A stretch of 38,654 bases of DNA from Roseomonas sp. CECT 9278 (GCF_918698155.1 NZ_CAKKLX010000046.1:1-38654); one strand, 5' to 3'; positions 23,746 through 33,394 are shown, counted from the stretch's first letter. Numbers and translations are program-made. Notes: a model not told the origin generated them from the sequence alone.

Positions 23746-25308
23746 TCAATTGTCGGAATAGCTCCAGCCGGGCCGCGTCATCTCGATCGGCGTGGGCCCG
23801 CGGTGCTGCACGTTGCGCGCCAGGATGTCGCCAAGCTTGCTGGTGCGCGCGATCAGGTCGAACCCCCAGGGGGTGAAGGTCCGCTCGTTCCACACATGCT
23901 CGGACAGCAGCGGGTTGGTCAGCGCCTGGCTGAAGGCATCGACCGCGACCATGCGCAGCAGCAGGCCGGGCAGGGGCGAATCCTCGACGCGGTCCTCGGC
24001 CATCAGGCCAGGGTAGAATTCGACATGGTCGGGTTCGCCGTACAGGTCCTCCAGCATCGCCGCGAGTGCCGGGTTGCGGGTGATGTCGTCGAAGCTGATG
24101 GCGCGGTCCATGCCGAAGGCGACGCGATAGGCATTGTAGGTCGCGAGTCGGTTGCGCCGCGCCTGTATCACCGCGCGGTCCTCGATATGCAGCAGCGCCG
24201 CCGCGGTGTTGAGCGCACCGAGTTCGCCCGCCGCCTGCGACGACGCGCCGGAGAAGGCGGCATCGAGCCCGACCGTCAGCAGCGGCCGGTTGTCCTGCAG
24301 GAAATCGCTGATCGGGATGTCGTGCTGCGCCGCCAGCGCGCCCGCCGGCCAGGCGATGGCATCGGGCATCAGCGAATGCCAGCGATACAGCAGGCTGAAT
24401 TCCACCGTCATCCAGTTGGGCCGGTTCCACGGCGCGTCCCAGCAGCAGGACGGGTCGGCGCGCAGCGCGAAGGGCAGCGGCGTGATGTGGTTGATGTAGT
24501 GCTCCACCACGATCTTGATGAAGATCGGGATGGTGATGTTGCGCGCCACCTGGAAGATGCGCTCGTCGTCCCAGGCGGGGTTGCGGGCTTCCAGTTCGCC
24601 GGCGATGCGGTTGTGCTCGCGCAGGAACAGCGTGTTCATCATGGCGGTGAAGGGCGTGGAGTTCACGCGGTCCCCGCCCACGGCGAACAGCGTGTCGCGC
24701 TTGGCCGGCGGCAGGTTCTCATCCACCAGCGGCGGATCGAGCGCGGCGAAGGCCGGGTCGGTGAGTTCCTTGGTGCCGGGCTTGTAGAGGAAGGGCGAGA
24801 ATTCCTCGCCGCCGGCGATGCGGCTTTTCAGCCGGCCGCGCTGGCCCGGCGCGGCGGAGCGCAGGCGCAGCGCCAGGGTCTGTTCGGGCGTGCGGCCATA
24901 CAGCGTGCACAGGTCGATCTCGTGGTTCGACGTGGTGCGCGCCACGTTGTCCGGGCGCGTGCGCAGGAAGCCGTCCGTCAGGTACTGCGCGAAGGCGGGG
25001 AACAGGCAGGTGGACTTGGGCGAGAGCAGCGGCTTTCCCGCCGCGCGCGCGAACAGGGCGCGGACCTTCTCGGGCGCCGGCTGCACCGGCACATCCACCG
25101 GCGGCAGGTGCCGCGCCAGGTAGGACCGGTCGGTCAGGCCCTGCCAGCTCGTGTAGTCGGACAAGCTGCTCCAGGGATGCGGGCGGTTGCGGGTGATGCC
25201 GACGGCGCGGTTCACCACCGCCGCGCTGGCCTTGCCCGACAGCCAGGCCCAGCCATCGATCACGCTGCCCGCCGCCTGGAGCAGGCGGTCCTCAAGCCAG
25301 TCACCCAT
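23746..25308 (-). CDS. Cyclooxygenase-like haem peroxidase family protein
   Basis: 520 residues of the animal haem peroxidase/cyclooxygenase superfamily. Recognisable COX-type blocks: FAQYLTDGFLRT (107-117), IDLCTLYGR (131-139), LREHNRIAGELEARNPAWDD (229-248) and FIKIVVEHYINHI. Also VEFSLLYRWHSLMPDAI (302-318), YNAYRVAFGM and LEDLYGEPDHVEFYPGL (419-435). Tyr308 and His311 match COX Tyr385 and proximal His388, and Ser460 matches the Ser530 region. Gln108 matches COX Gln203, but Asp112 stands where distal His207 is expected. No signal peptide or EGF domain. ATG follows GGGAGAGGCGCC. Probably oxygenates fatty acids or another lipid, perhaps with altered peroxidase chemistry. Confidence 0.85.
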   Translation of the reverse strand: MGDWLEDRLLQAAGSVIDGWAWLSGKASAAVVNRAVGITRNRPHPWSSLSDYTSWQGLTDRSYLARHLPPVDVPVQPAPEKVRALFARAAGKPLLSPKSTCLFPAFAQYLTDGFLRTRPDNVARTTSNHEIDLCTLYGRTPEQTLALRLRSAAPGQRGRLKSRIAGGEEFSPFLYKPGTKELTDPAFAALDPPLVDENLPPAKRDTLFAVGGDRVNSTPFTAMMNTLFLREHNRIAGELEARNPAWDDERIFQVARNITIPIFIKIVVEHYINHITPLPFALRADPSCCWDAPWNRPNWMTVEFSLLYRWHSLMPDAIAWPAGALAAQHDIPISDFLQDNRPLLTVGLDAAFSGASSQAAGELGALNTAAALLHIEDRAVIQARRNRLATYNAYRVAFGMDRAISFDDITRNPALAAMLEDLYGEPDHVEFYPGLMAEDRVEDSPLPGLLLRMVAVDAFSQALTNPLLSEHVWNERTFTPWGFDLIARTSKLGDILARNVQHRGPTPIEMTRPGWSYSDN

Positions 25309-25474
25309 GGCGCCTCTCCCGAATGCCGGAACGGCGGCAGACTGGCCCCGCGGCCTGCGCCGGCGCTGTGCGGCAGCATACAGACGGCGAATTGCGGCTG
25401 GACCGCCGCGCGGCCACGCGGGATGCTCGCCGCGATGACAGCGAGAGCAGCATGACCGAAGGCGGCCAGGCCTG

Positions 25475-27328
25475 ATGGAGTGGGAATTCCTGCTGGTGCA
25501 GGCCCTGTCGGGGCTGGCCAGCGCGTCGTCGCTGTTCGTCATCGCATCCGGCCTGACGATCGTGTTCGGCGTGACGCGCATCGTGAACTTCGCGCATGGG
25601 TCGTTCTACATGCTGGGCGCCTATGTCGCGGTGACCATCGTGCCCTGGCTGCTGGAGTTCGACCGGTCGCCCTGGCTGTTCTTCGCGGGCGTGCTGTTGT
25701 CCGCGCTGGCGGTGGGCGCGATGGGCGTGGTGATGGAGGTGCTGCTGCTGCGCCGCATCTACCGCGTGCCGGAACTGTTCCAGCTGCTGGCGACCTTCGG
25801 CGTGGTGCTTATCGTGCAGGATCTGGTGCTGCTGGCCTGGGGCCCGGTGGACATTCCAGGTCCGCGCGCGCCGGGCCTGCGCCATGGCGTCGATATCGCC
25901 GGCCAGCGCTTCCCGGCCTATGAGCTGTTCCTGATCTTCGTCGGCCCCGCGGTGCTCGGCCTGTTGTGGCTGCTGATGCACCGCACGCGCTTCGGCGTGC
26001 TGATCCGCGCGGCCACGCAGGACCGCGAGATGGTCGGTGCGCTCGGCGTCAACCAGGCGATGCTGTTCACCGGCACGCTGTTCCTCGGCGCGGCGCTGGC
26101 GGGCCTGGGCGGCGCGCTGCAGATCCCGCGCGTCAGCGCCAACCCGCAGATGGACCTGTCGATCATCACGGAGGCCTTCGTGGTCACCGTCATCGGCGGC
26201 ATGGGGTCGGTGCCCGGGGCCTTCATCGCGGCGGTGATGATCGGGCTGCTGCAGGCCTTCGGCGTGCTGGTGTTTCCCAAGATCACGCTGGTGCTGGTGT
26301 TCCTGCTGATGGCGGCGGTGCTGGTGGTGAAGCCCTGGGGGCTGCTCGGCCGGCCCGAAGCGGCGGCGGGGCGCGCGGTGCTGCCGGAAGGCATCCTCGA
26401 CCCCGGGCGGTTGGACGGCCTGACGCGCGCGCTGGTGGTGGTGGCGGTGGCGGCGGTGCTCGCGCTGCCCCTGCTCGATGCCTATGCGGTGAAGGTGGGG
26501 ACCGAGGTGCTGATCCTGGCGCTGGCCGCCTTCTCGCTGAACTTCCTGGTGGGGAATGGCGGCATCGTCTCCTTCGGGCATGCGGCGTATTTCGGGCTCG
26601 GTGCCTATGGCGCGGGGCTGCTGGTGGTGAAGGCGGGGCTGCCAATGGAACCGGCGCTGGTGGCGGCGCCCATCGCAGGCGGTCTGGCGGCGGCGCTGTT
26701 CGGCTTCTTTGTGGTGCGGCTGTCGGGCATCTATCTCGCGATGCTGACGCTGGCCTTCGCGCAGATCGCCTATGCCGTGGTCTTCCAGTGGGTGGACGTC
26801 ACCGGCGGCGACAACGGCCTGGTCGGCGTGTGGCCGTCGCGCTGGGCGGCGTCGCGGGAGGTGTATCACTACATGGTCGCCGCGGTGACCATCGCGGCCA
26901 TTGTGCTGCTGCGGCGCGTAATCCATGCGCCCTTCGGCGCGACGCTGCGCGCGGCGCGCGATTCGGCGCAGCGCGCGGATGCGATCGGCGTCGATGTGCG
27001 GATGCATCGCTGGCTCGGCTTCATCCTGGCGGGCGCGGCGGCGGGGTTGGCGGGCGGGCTCTATGCATTTTCGAAGGGGTCGATCGACCCGACGCTGCTC
27101 GGCATTCCGATGAGCGTCGATTTCCTGTCGATGCTGCTGCTGGGCGGCATCCAGTCGGTGCTGGGGCCGGTGGCAGGGGCGGCGGCCTTCCACGCGCTGA
27201 AGGATTTCTTCCTGCCGCTGACCGACCATTGGCGGCTGTTCATGGGGCTGTCGATCATCGCCATGGTGCTGCTGTTCCCGCGCGGGCTGGCGGGCGCCTG
27301 GGCCTCGCTGCGGAGGCGCCCGGCATGA
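25475..27328 (+). CDS. Fused LivH-LivM branched-chain-type ABC permease
   Basis: 617 residues, about twice one permease. Residues 1-~295 are LivH-like (GLTIVFGVTRIVNFAHGSFY near the start, and the EAA-type segment NPQMDLSIITEAFVVTVIGG). After a short hydrophilic linker (RPEAAAGRAVLPEGILDPGR) residues ~325-610 are LivM-like (SLNFLVGNGGIVSFGHAAYF, GATLRAARDSAQRADAIGVD). It forms the membrane channel of the importer whose binding protein is at 22366. No frameshift separates the halves, so the fusion is real. Its stop overlaps livG (ATGA). Confidence 0.93.
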   Translation: MEWEFLLVQALSGLASASSLFVIASGLTIVFGVTRIVNFAHGSFYMLGAYVAVTIVPWLLEFDRSPWLFFAGVLLSALAVGAMGVVMEVLLLRRIYRVPELFQLLATFGVVLIVQDLVLLAWGPVDIPGPRAPGLRHGVDIAGQRFPAYELFLIFVGPAVLGLLWLLMHRTRFGVLIRAATQDREMVGALGVNQAMLFTGTLFLGAALAGLGGALQIPRVSANPQMDLSIITEAFVVTVIGGMGSVPGAFIAAVMIGLLQAFGVLVFPKITLVLVFLLMAAVLVVKPWGLLGRPEAAAGRAVLPEGILDPGRLDGLTRALVVVAVAAVLALPLLDAYAVKVGTEVLILALAAFSLNFLVGNGGIVSFGHAAYFGLGAYGAGLLVVKAGLPMEPALVAAPIAGGLAAALFGFFVVRLSGIYLAMLTLAFAQIAYAVVFQWVDVTGGDNGLVGVWPSRWAASREVYHYMVAAVTIAAIVLLRRVIHAPFGATLRAARDSAQRADAIGVDVRMHRWLGFILAGAAAGLAGGLYAFSKGSIDPTLLGIPMSVDFLSMLLLGGIQSVLGPVAGAAAFHALKDFFLPLTDHWRLFMGLSIIAMVLLFPRGLAGAWASLRRRPA

Positions 27329-28104
27329 CGCTGCTGGCAGCCGAGGGCCTGGTGAAGCGCTTCGGCGGCGTGGTCGCCGCGAAGGATGTGTCCTTCGCGC
27401 TCGACCCCGGCGAGATGCTGGCCATCATCGGCCCGAACGGCGCGGGGAAAACCACCACCTTCAACATGGTCGGCGGGCAGCTTCGCCCCGATGCGGGTCG
27501 CGTGACTCTGGCCGGGCAGGACATCACGGGCATTCCGCCGCGCGCGGTGTGCCGGCTCGGCGTGGGGCGCACCTTCCAGGTGGCGCAGACCTTCCTGTCC
27601 TTCACCGTGCTGGGCAATGTGCAGATGGCGCTGATCGCGCATCATGGCCAGACGCGACGTCTGCTGGCCGATGCCGCGGCGCTGCATCGCGACGATGCAC
27701 TGGCGCTGCTGGATCGCGTCGGCATGGCGGCGCAGGCGGCGCGGCCGATCGGTGAGCTTGCGTATGGCGATGTGAAGCGCGTGGAGCTCGCCATCGCGCT
27801 GGCCGCCGCGCCGCGCCTCCTGCTGATGGACGAACCCACCGCCGGCATGGCGCCATCCGAACGCAGCGCGCTGATGGCGCTGGTTGCCGGCATCGCGCGG
27901 ACCGAGCGCATCGGCGTGCTGTTCACCGAACACGACATGGACGCCGTGTTTGCCCATGCCGACCGGATCCTGGTGCTGGTGCGCGGCGAGATCATCGCGC
28001 GCGGCACACCCGCCGAGGTACGCGCGGACCCCGAGGTGCAGCGCGTCTATCTCGGCCATTCCGGGACGCGCGCGGCGGAACGCGCGAAGCGCGCCCATGG
28101 CTGA
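27325..28104 (+). CDS. livG: Liv-type ABC transporter ATP-binding protein LivG
   Basis: 259 residues. Walker A is GPNGAGKTTTFNMVGG, Walker B LLLMDEPTAGMAPSE, and the switch His is in FTEHDMDAVF. The signature helix reads ELAYGDVKRVELAIALA, where usual LivG has AYGQQR; the change is within the C-loop and may only reflect lineage. The typical LivG insert GRTFQVAQTFLSFTVLGNV is present. Starts inside the permease stop and is followed by livF in an 8-base overlap. Confidence 0.94.
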   Translation: MTLLAAEGLVKRFGGVVAAKDVSFALDPGEMLAIIGPNGAGKTTTFNMVGGQLRPDAGRVTLAGQDITGIPPRAVCRLGVGRTFQVAQTFLSFTVLGNVQMALIAHHGQTRRLLADAAALHRDDALALLDRVGMAAQAARPIGELAYGDVKRVELAIALAAAPRLLLMDEPTAGMAPSERSALMALVAGIARTERIGVLFTEHDMDAVFAHADRILVLVRGEIIARGTPAEVRADPEVQRVYLGHSGTRAAERAKRAHG

Positions 28105-28810
28105 GCGCGTACTGGAAGTGACCGGCCTGCGCGCCGGCTACGGCCCGGCAGAGGTGCTGTTCGGCGTGGAGCTGCACCTGGCGCGCGGCGAGGTTGCGGC
28201 GCTGATGGGCCGCAACGGCGCGGGGAAATCCACCACGCTGAAGGCGATCATGGGGCTGCTGCCGCCGCGCGCGGGATCGGTGCGCTTCGCGGGGCAGGAG
28301 ATCGCCGGCGCGGCGCCGTATCGCATTGCGCGGATGGGCCTGGGCTATGTGCCAGAGGACCGGCGCATCTTCACCGACCTGACGGTGGCGGAGAACCTCG
28401 ACGTCGGCCGCCGCGCCGCGCCGGCCGGGCGATCGCCCTGGACGCCTGAGCGGCTGTTCGGGATCTTCCCCAACCTGGCCGAGATGCGCCACCGCCGCGC
28501 CAGCGCCATGTCCGGCGGTGAGCAGCAGATGCTCACCATCGCGCGCACGCTGATGGGCAACCCGGAGGCCGTGCTGCTGGACGAACCCTCGGAAGGACTG
28601 GCGCCGGTGATCGTGGAACAGATGGCCGATGCCGTGCTGCGGATGAAGGCGGAGGGAATCGCCGTGCTGGTGTCCGAACAGAGCCTCGACTTCGCAGCCG
28701 CCGTCGCCGACCGCGCGCTGATCCTGGAGAAGGGCGAGGTGCGCTGGGAGGGCTCCATTGCAACGCTCGAGGCGGATGAGGATGTCCGCCGCGCCTGGTT
28801 GACCGTGTGA
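28097..28810 (+). CDS. livF: Liv-type ABC transporter ATP-binding protein LivF
   Basis: 237 residues. Walker A GRNGAGKSTTLKAIMGLL, signature MSGGEQQMLTIARTLMGNP, Walker B AVLLDEPSEGLAPVIVEQM, and a LivF-type start LEVTGLRAGYGPAEVLFGVE. The final switch position is SEQSLDFA, where Gln takes the place of His as is common in LivF. ATG 28097 overlaps the livG end by 8 bases. The stop shares a base with the hyuA start (GTGTGATG). Confidence 0.94.
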   Translation: MAERVLEVTGLRAGYGPAEVLFGVELHLARGEVAALMGRNGAGKSTTLKAIMGLLPPRAGSVRFAGQEIAGAAPYRIARMGLGYVPEDRRIFTDLTVAENLDVGRRAAPAGRSPWTPERLFGIFPNLAEMRHRRASAMSGGEQQMLTIARTLMGNPEAVLLDEPSEGLAPVIVEQMADAVLRMKAEGIAVLVSEQSLDFAAAVADRALILEKGEVRWEGSIATLEADEDVRRAWLTV

Positions 28811-30819
28811 TGCGGCGCATCGCCGGCATCGACGTGGGCGGCACCTTCACAGACCTGGTGATGCAGGAGGCCGATGGCTCCATCCGCATCGCCAAGGTGC
28901 CGACCACCGCGGCCAACCAGGCGGGCGGCGTGTTGGCGGCGATCGCGGCCGCGGGCACCACGCCGGCGGCGCTCGACCTGATCGTGCACGGCACGACGGC
29001 AACCACGAATGCGGTGCTGGAACGCAAGCTGGCGAAGGTCGGGCTGATCACCACGGCGGGCTTCCGCGATGTGCTGGAACTCGGTCGCCGCACGCGCCCG
29101 CGCGCCTATGGCATGACCGGGTCCTTCGAACCTCTGGTGCCGCGCGAACTCCGCCGCGAAGTGGCGGAACGGATGGATGCGCGCGGCGCCGTGGTCACGC
29201 CGCTCGATGAAGCGGCGGTCGAGCGCGAGGTGAGCGCCCTGCTGGCGGAAGGCTGCGAGGCGCTGGTCATCCATTTCCTGCACGCCTACGCCAACCCCGC
29301 GCATGAACGGCGCGCCGGGGAGATCGCGCGGGCGATCTGGCCGAACGGCTACGTCACGCTCGGCCATGCGCTGCTGTCGGAGTTCCGCGAGTACGAACGC
29401 GGTACGACCGCATCCGTGAACGCCGCGGTGCAGCCGGTGCTGGACCGCTACATCCGCCATTTGCAGGATCGCCTGGCCGAGGCCGGCCATGCACGCGACC
29501 TGCTGGTGATGAACGGCAATGGCGGCACCGTGCCGGCGCGTGCCGTCGCGGCGGAAGCGGCCAAGACCGTGATGTCCGGCCCGGCCTCGGGCGTGATGGC
29601 GGCGGCGGCGACGCTTGCGCAATCCGGCGTGCGCAACGCCATCACCTGCGACATGGGCGGGACGTCGACCGATGTCGCGCTGATCGCGGGCGGCGTGCCG
29701 GAAGTCTCGGCGGAACTCTCCATCGCCTACGGGCTGCCCATCCACCTGCCGATGGTGGATGTGCGCACGGTCGGCGCCGGTGGCGGGTCGATCGCCTGGA
29801 TCGATCGCGGCGGCATGCTTCGCGTGGGGCCGGAGAGCGCGGGGTCCGCGCCAGGCCCGATCTGCTACGGGCGCGGCGGCACGCGGCCGACGGTGACGGA
29901 TGCGAACCTGCTGCTCGGTCGGCTCGACTCCGATGCGCTGCTGACAACTGGGCGGCGGATATCCGTGGAGGAGGTACGCGCGGCCTTCGCGTCGCTGGGC
30001 GAACCGCTCGCCATGACGGCGGAGGCCGCGGCGGCCGCGGTGATCCGCCTGGCGAACGTGCTCATGGCCGGCGCGATCCGCATGGTGTCGCTGTCGCGCG
30101 GACACGACCCGCGCGACTTCGCGCTGTTCGCCTTCGGTGGCGCGGGCCCGCTGCACGCGGTGGCGCTGGCGCGCGAGATCGGCATCCCCGAGGTCTTCGT
30201 CCCCTTCCGCCCGGGGCTGACCAATGCGCTCGGCTGCCTGGTCGCCGACCTGCGGCAGGATGTGGTGAACACGCTGAACCGCGGGCTGGACGACATCGAC
30301 GCGGCGGAGATCGCGGCCGTGCTCGCCGCGCAGATCGACCGTGCGACGGCCGCCGTGCGGTCCGGTGGCGCCGAGGTCGAACGCATCGAGACACACCACC
30401 TGGCCGAGATGCAGTTCCGCGGCCAGACCCACCTGATCCGCGTGCCGCTCGCTTCCGCGAAACCATCGCGCGCCGAGGTGCAGGCCGCTTTCGAGGCCGC
30501 CTATTTCGCGCGCTTCGAGGTCCGGCTGCCGGAGATCCGCGCGGTGCTGGTCAATCTGTGCACCAGCGTGGTCGGGCGTCGCCCGGCCTTCGACCTGCGC
30601 GCCTTGGCCGGCGGCAGCGGCGCGCCACGCATCGGCGAACGTCGCCTGCATGCGGACGGCGCCTGGCACGATGCCGCGGTATGGCGGCGCGAGGCGCTGG
30701 CCGAGGGCGCGCGCATCGAAGGCCCCGCGGTGCTGCAGCAGGCGGATGCGACCACCATCCTCGAACCCGGCAGCGCGGCGGTGGTCGATGCGCTGGGCAA
30801 TCTCAGGATCACCGTGTGA
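28810..30819 (+). CDS. hyuA: Hydantoinase/oxoprolinase subunit A
   Basis: 669 residues of the HyuA family, the ATP-binding half of ATP-dependent lactam hydrolases (N-methylhydantoinase, 5-oxoprolinase, caprolactamase, acetone carboxylase beta). N-terminal GIDVGGTFTDLV (from residue 6) and HGTTATTNAVLERKLAKVGL; then NGNGGTVPARAVAAEAAKTV, SGPASGVMAAAA, CDMGGTSTDVALI, GAGGGSIAWID and FGGAGPLHAVALAREIGIP. ATG 28810 overlaps the livF stop; GTG 28807 is the alternative. Product and substrate are not fixed by sequence. Context suggests ATP-driven opening of a ring amide formed by the downstream oxidoreductases. Confidence 0.92.
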   Translation: MRRIAGIDVGGTFTDLVMQEADGSIRIAKVPTTAANQAGGVLAAIAAAGTTPAALDLIVHGTTATTNAVLERKLAKVGLITTAGFRDVLELGRRTRPRAYGMTGSFEPLVPRELRREVAERMDARGAVVTPLDEAAVEREVSALLAEGCEALVIHFLHAYANPAHERRAGEIARAIWPNGYVTLGHALLSEFREYERGTTASVNAAVQPVLDRYIRHLQDRLAEAGHARDLLVMNGNGGTVPARAVAAEAAKTVMSGPASGVMAAAATLAQSGVRNAITCDMGGTSTDVALIAGGVPEVSAELSIAYGLPIHLPMVDVRTVGAGGGSIAWIDRGGMLRVGPESAGSAPGPICYGRGGTRPTVTDANLLLGRLDSDALLTTGRRISVEEVRAAFASLGEPLAMTAEAAAAAVIRLANVLMAGAIRMVSLSRGHDPRDFALFAFGGAGPLHAVALAREIGIPEVFVPFRPGLTNALGCLVADLRQDVVNTLNRGLDDIDAAEIAAVLAAQIDRATAAVRSGGAEVERIETHHLAEMQFRGQTHLIRVPLASAKPSRAEVQAAFEAAYFARFEVRLPEIRAVLVNLCTSVVGRRPAFDLRALAGGSGAPRIGERRLHADGAWHDAAVWRREALAEGARIEGPAVLQQADATTILEPGSAAVVDALGNLRITV

Positions 30820-32555
30820 TGGATGCGCTCACCCTCGCCGTCATCCAGGCGGGCCTCACGCAGGTCTGCAACGAGATGGACCTGGCGTTTTCGCGTGCCG
30901 CCTTCTCGCCCGTGATCGCGGAGGCGGACGACCGCTCCGACGGCATCTACGCCGCCGAGGACGGCGCGCTGATCGCGCAGGGCGAGGGCGGCCTGCCGGT
31001 CTTCGTCGGCGCCATGCAGCACAGCGCGGGACACATCATCCGCCTGATCCGCGAGGGCGCTGTCGCGCGCCCCGAACCGGGCGACATCTACATCGTCAAT
31101 GACCCGTATCTCGGCGGCACGCACCTGATGGATGTGCGCTTCGCCCGGCCCTTCTTCGTGGATGGCGAGGTCTTCTGCTGGCTGCAGAATACCGGCCACT
31201 GGCCCGACACCGGCGGCATGGTGCCCGGCGGCTTCAGCGCCCACGCCACCGAGGTCGAGCAGGAAGGCCTGCGCCTGCCGCCGGTGAAGCTGTTCAAGCG
31301 CGGCGAGATCGACTGCGAGATCCTGTCCATCATCCAGTCCAACATCCGCGTGGCCGACCAGCGCATCGGCGACATCAAGGCGCAGGCCGCCGCGCTTCTG
31401 GTGGGCGAACGGCGGCTCAACGACCTCATCGCGCGCTACGGCGCCGCTACGCTGAACCGCGCCATCGCGCTGATCCGCGACCGCGCCGCCGAACGCATGC
31501 GCGCCGAAATCCGTCGCATGCCGGAGGCCACCTGGCGCGCCGAGGCCTTCGTCGATTCCGATGGCGTGGTGGACGAACCGCTGCGCATCGCGCTGAGCGT
31601 GACGCGCACAGGCGACACCTTGACCTTCGACTTCACCGGGTCGTCGAAGCCATGCGCCGGGCCGATGAATTCGGTCTGGTCCACCACCTTCTCGGCGGTG
31701 TGCCTGGGCGTGAAACACATCTTCCCGGATGTGCCGATCAATGCCGGCACCTTCGCGCCGCTGCACATCATCCGGCCGGAGGGCACCTTCCTCGATGCGC
31801 GCTACCCACGCCCGGTGTCGGGCTGCGCGGCGGAAGTCAGCCAGCGCATCGCGGAAGCGGTGTTCCTGTGCCTGGTGCAGGCCCTGCCCGACGAGGTCAC
31901 CGCCGCACCGGCGGGTACGTCCGGGAACTTCGCGCTGGGGGGCACGGACCCCGCGCGCGGCGGCTCCTACGTGATGTACCAGATCACCGGCGGCGGCTAC
32001 GGCGGCAATGCCGACCATGACGGACTCACCAATGGCTGCTCCACCATCGGCATCAGCAAGACCGCGCCGGTCGAGGTGATGGAACAGTACTACCCGATCC
32101 TGTTCACGCGCTTCGCGCTGCGCGAAGGGTCCGGCGGCGCCGGCGCGCATCGCGGCGGCTTCGGCGTGCATTACGAGGTGCAGCTCCTGCGCGGCGAGGC
32201 GCGCGCCTCCTTCGTGATGGACCATGGCCGCTTCGGCCCGCCCGGCGTGCTGGGTGGCCACGACGGCGCGCCGAACGAGGTCCGCATCCACCGCAGCGGC
32301 ACCACCACCATCCCGCTGCACCTGTCGAAGGACCAGGGCATCACGCTGATGCCCGGCGACCGGGTGGAAGTCCGCACACCCGGCGGCGGCGGCTACGGCG
32401 ACCCCTTCGCGCGCGACCCGCTGCTGGTCGCGCGCGACGTTCGCCGCGGGTACTACGATGCCGCGCAGGCCAGGTCGCTCTGGGGTGTCGCGCTGCGCGA
32501 CGGCGCCGTGGATGCGCAAGCCACCGCCGCGCTGCGCCGCGGTCGCGCCGCATGA
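30819..32555 (+). CDS. hyuB: Hydantoinase/oxoprolinase subunit B
   Basis: 578 residues, the catalytic partner of HyuA. The start DALTLAVIQAGLTQVCNEMD is typical. The hallmark NDPYLGGTHLMDV (94-106), then TGHWPDTGGMVPGG and FDFTGSSKPCAGPMNS are present. PEGTFLDARYPRPVSGCAAE, a glycine-rich SGGAGAHRGGFGVHYEVQLL region and the terminal TPGGGGYGDPFARDP follow. ATG 30819 shares a base with the hyuA stop. The last bases overlap the FAD-subunit start (ATGA), so hydrolase and oxidoreductase are made from one coupled message. Confidence 0.93.
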   Translation: MDALTLAVIQAGLTQVCNEMDLAFSRAAFSPVIAEADDRSDGIYAAEDGALIAQGEGGLPVFVGAMQHSAGHIIRLIREGAVARPEPGDIYIVNDPYLGGTHLMDVRFARPFFVDGEVFCWLQNTGHWPDTGGMVPGGFSAHATEVEQEGLRLPPVKLFKRGEIDCEILSIIQSNIRVADQRIGDIKAQAAALLVGERRLNDLIARYGAATLNRAIALIRDRAAERMRAEIRRMPEATWRAEAFVDSDGVVDEPLRIALSVTRTGDTLTFDFTGSSKPCAGPMNSVWSTTFSAVCLGVKHIFPDVPINAGTFAPLHIIRPEGTFLDARYPRPVSGCAAEVSQRIAEAVFLCLVQALPDEVTAAPAGTSGNFALGGTDPARGGSYVMYQITGGGYGGNADHDGLTNGCSTIGISKTAPVEVMEQYYPILFTRFALREGSGGAGAHRGGFGVHYEVQLLRGEARASFVMDHGRFGPPGVLGGHDGAPNEVRIHRSGTTTIPLHLSKDQGITLMPGDRVEVRTPGGGGYGDPFARDPLLVARDVRRGYYDAAQARSLWGVALRDGAVDAQATAALRRGRAA

Positions 32556-33394
32556 CCGCCTATCACCGCCCGCGCACGCTGGAACAGGCGCTGGCGCTGC
32601 GCGCGGCGACCGGCGCGCTGCCCTTGGCCGGCGGCACCGACATCCATCCGCTGCGCACGGCGCGCGCGGCCTGGGGCGAAACGTGGCGCGAGGCGATCCT
32701 GGATCTCTCGGCGATCCCGGGCCTCGATGGCATCGCAGAGACGGCGGAAGGCTGGCGCATCGGCGCCCGCACGACATGGACGGCCATCGCGGAAGCGCCG
32801 CTGCCGCCGCTGTTCGACGGGCTGCGCGCCGCAGCGCGCGAGGTCGGCGGGCGGCAGGTGCAGAACCGCGGCACCATCGCCGGCAACCTGGTCACGGCAT
32901 CGCCGGCGGGTGACGGCATCCCGAACCTGCTGGCGCTGGATGCACGGGTCGAGCTGGCCTCCTCCCTGGGCACGCGCTCGCTGCCCGTGGCGGCCTTCGT
33001 CACCGGCTATCGCTCCACGGCACTGGCGCCGGGGGAGATCGTCACCGCGCTGCACATCCCGCGCTGCGACGGCGCGCACGGCCGCTTCGTGAAGCTCGGC
33101 GCGCGGCGTTACCTGGTGATCTCCATCGCGATGGCCGCAGCGGTGATCCGCAGCGAGGGCGGGCGCATCGTCGCGGCGCGCATCGCGATGGGCGCCTGTT
33201 CCCCGGTGGCGCAACGACTCCCGGCGCTGGAGGCCGCGCTGCACGGCGTCGCGCTGGAGGACGCCGCGCGTGTCCCCGATCCCGCGCACCTTGTGCCGCT
33301 GGCGCCGATCGCCGACATCCGCGCCTCGGCCGACTACCGCCGGGACGCCGCGCTGGCGCTGCTGCGCGATCTGCTGGCGGGCTTCGCGGCATGA
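32552..33394 (+). CDS. FAD-binding subunit of a molybdenum hydroxylase (xanthine dehydrogenase family)
   Basis: 280 residues, the medium FAD subunit that passes electrons from the Fe-S clusters to the acceptor. FAD motifs: LPLAGGTDIHPLRT (23-36) and VGGRQVQNRGTIAGNLVTAS (98-117). The C-terminal CO-dehydrogenase-flavoprotein-like domain has VKLGARRYLVISIAMAAAVI. No long loop that would shield NAD is obvious. It overlaps hyuB and the next gene by 4 bases each. Partner of the fused Fe-S/Mo subunit, which together give the three functional modules of this enzyme class. Confidence 0.93.
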   Translation: MTAYHRPRTLEQALALRAATGALPLAGGTDIHPLRTARAAWGETWREAILDLSAIPGLDGIAETAEGWRIGARTTWTAIAEAPLPPLFDGLRAAAREVGGRQVQNRGTIAGNLVTASPAGDGIPNLLALDARVELASSLGTRSLPVAAFVTGYRSTALAPGEIVTALHIPRCDGAHGRFVKLGARRYLVISIAMAAAVIRSEGGRIVAARIAMGACSPVAQRLPALEAALHGVALEDAARVPDPAHLVPLAPIADIRASADYRRDAALALLRDLLAGFAA

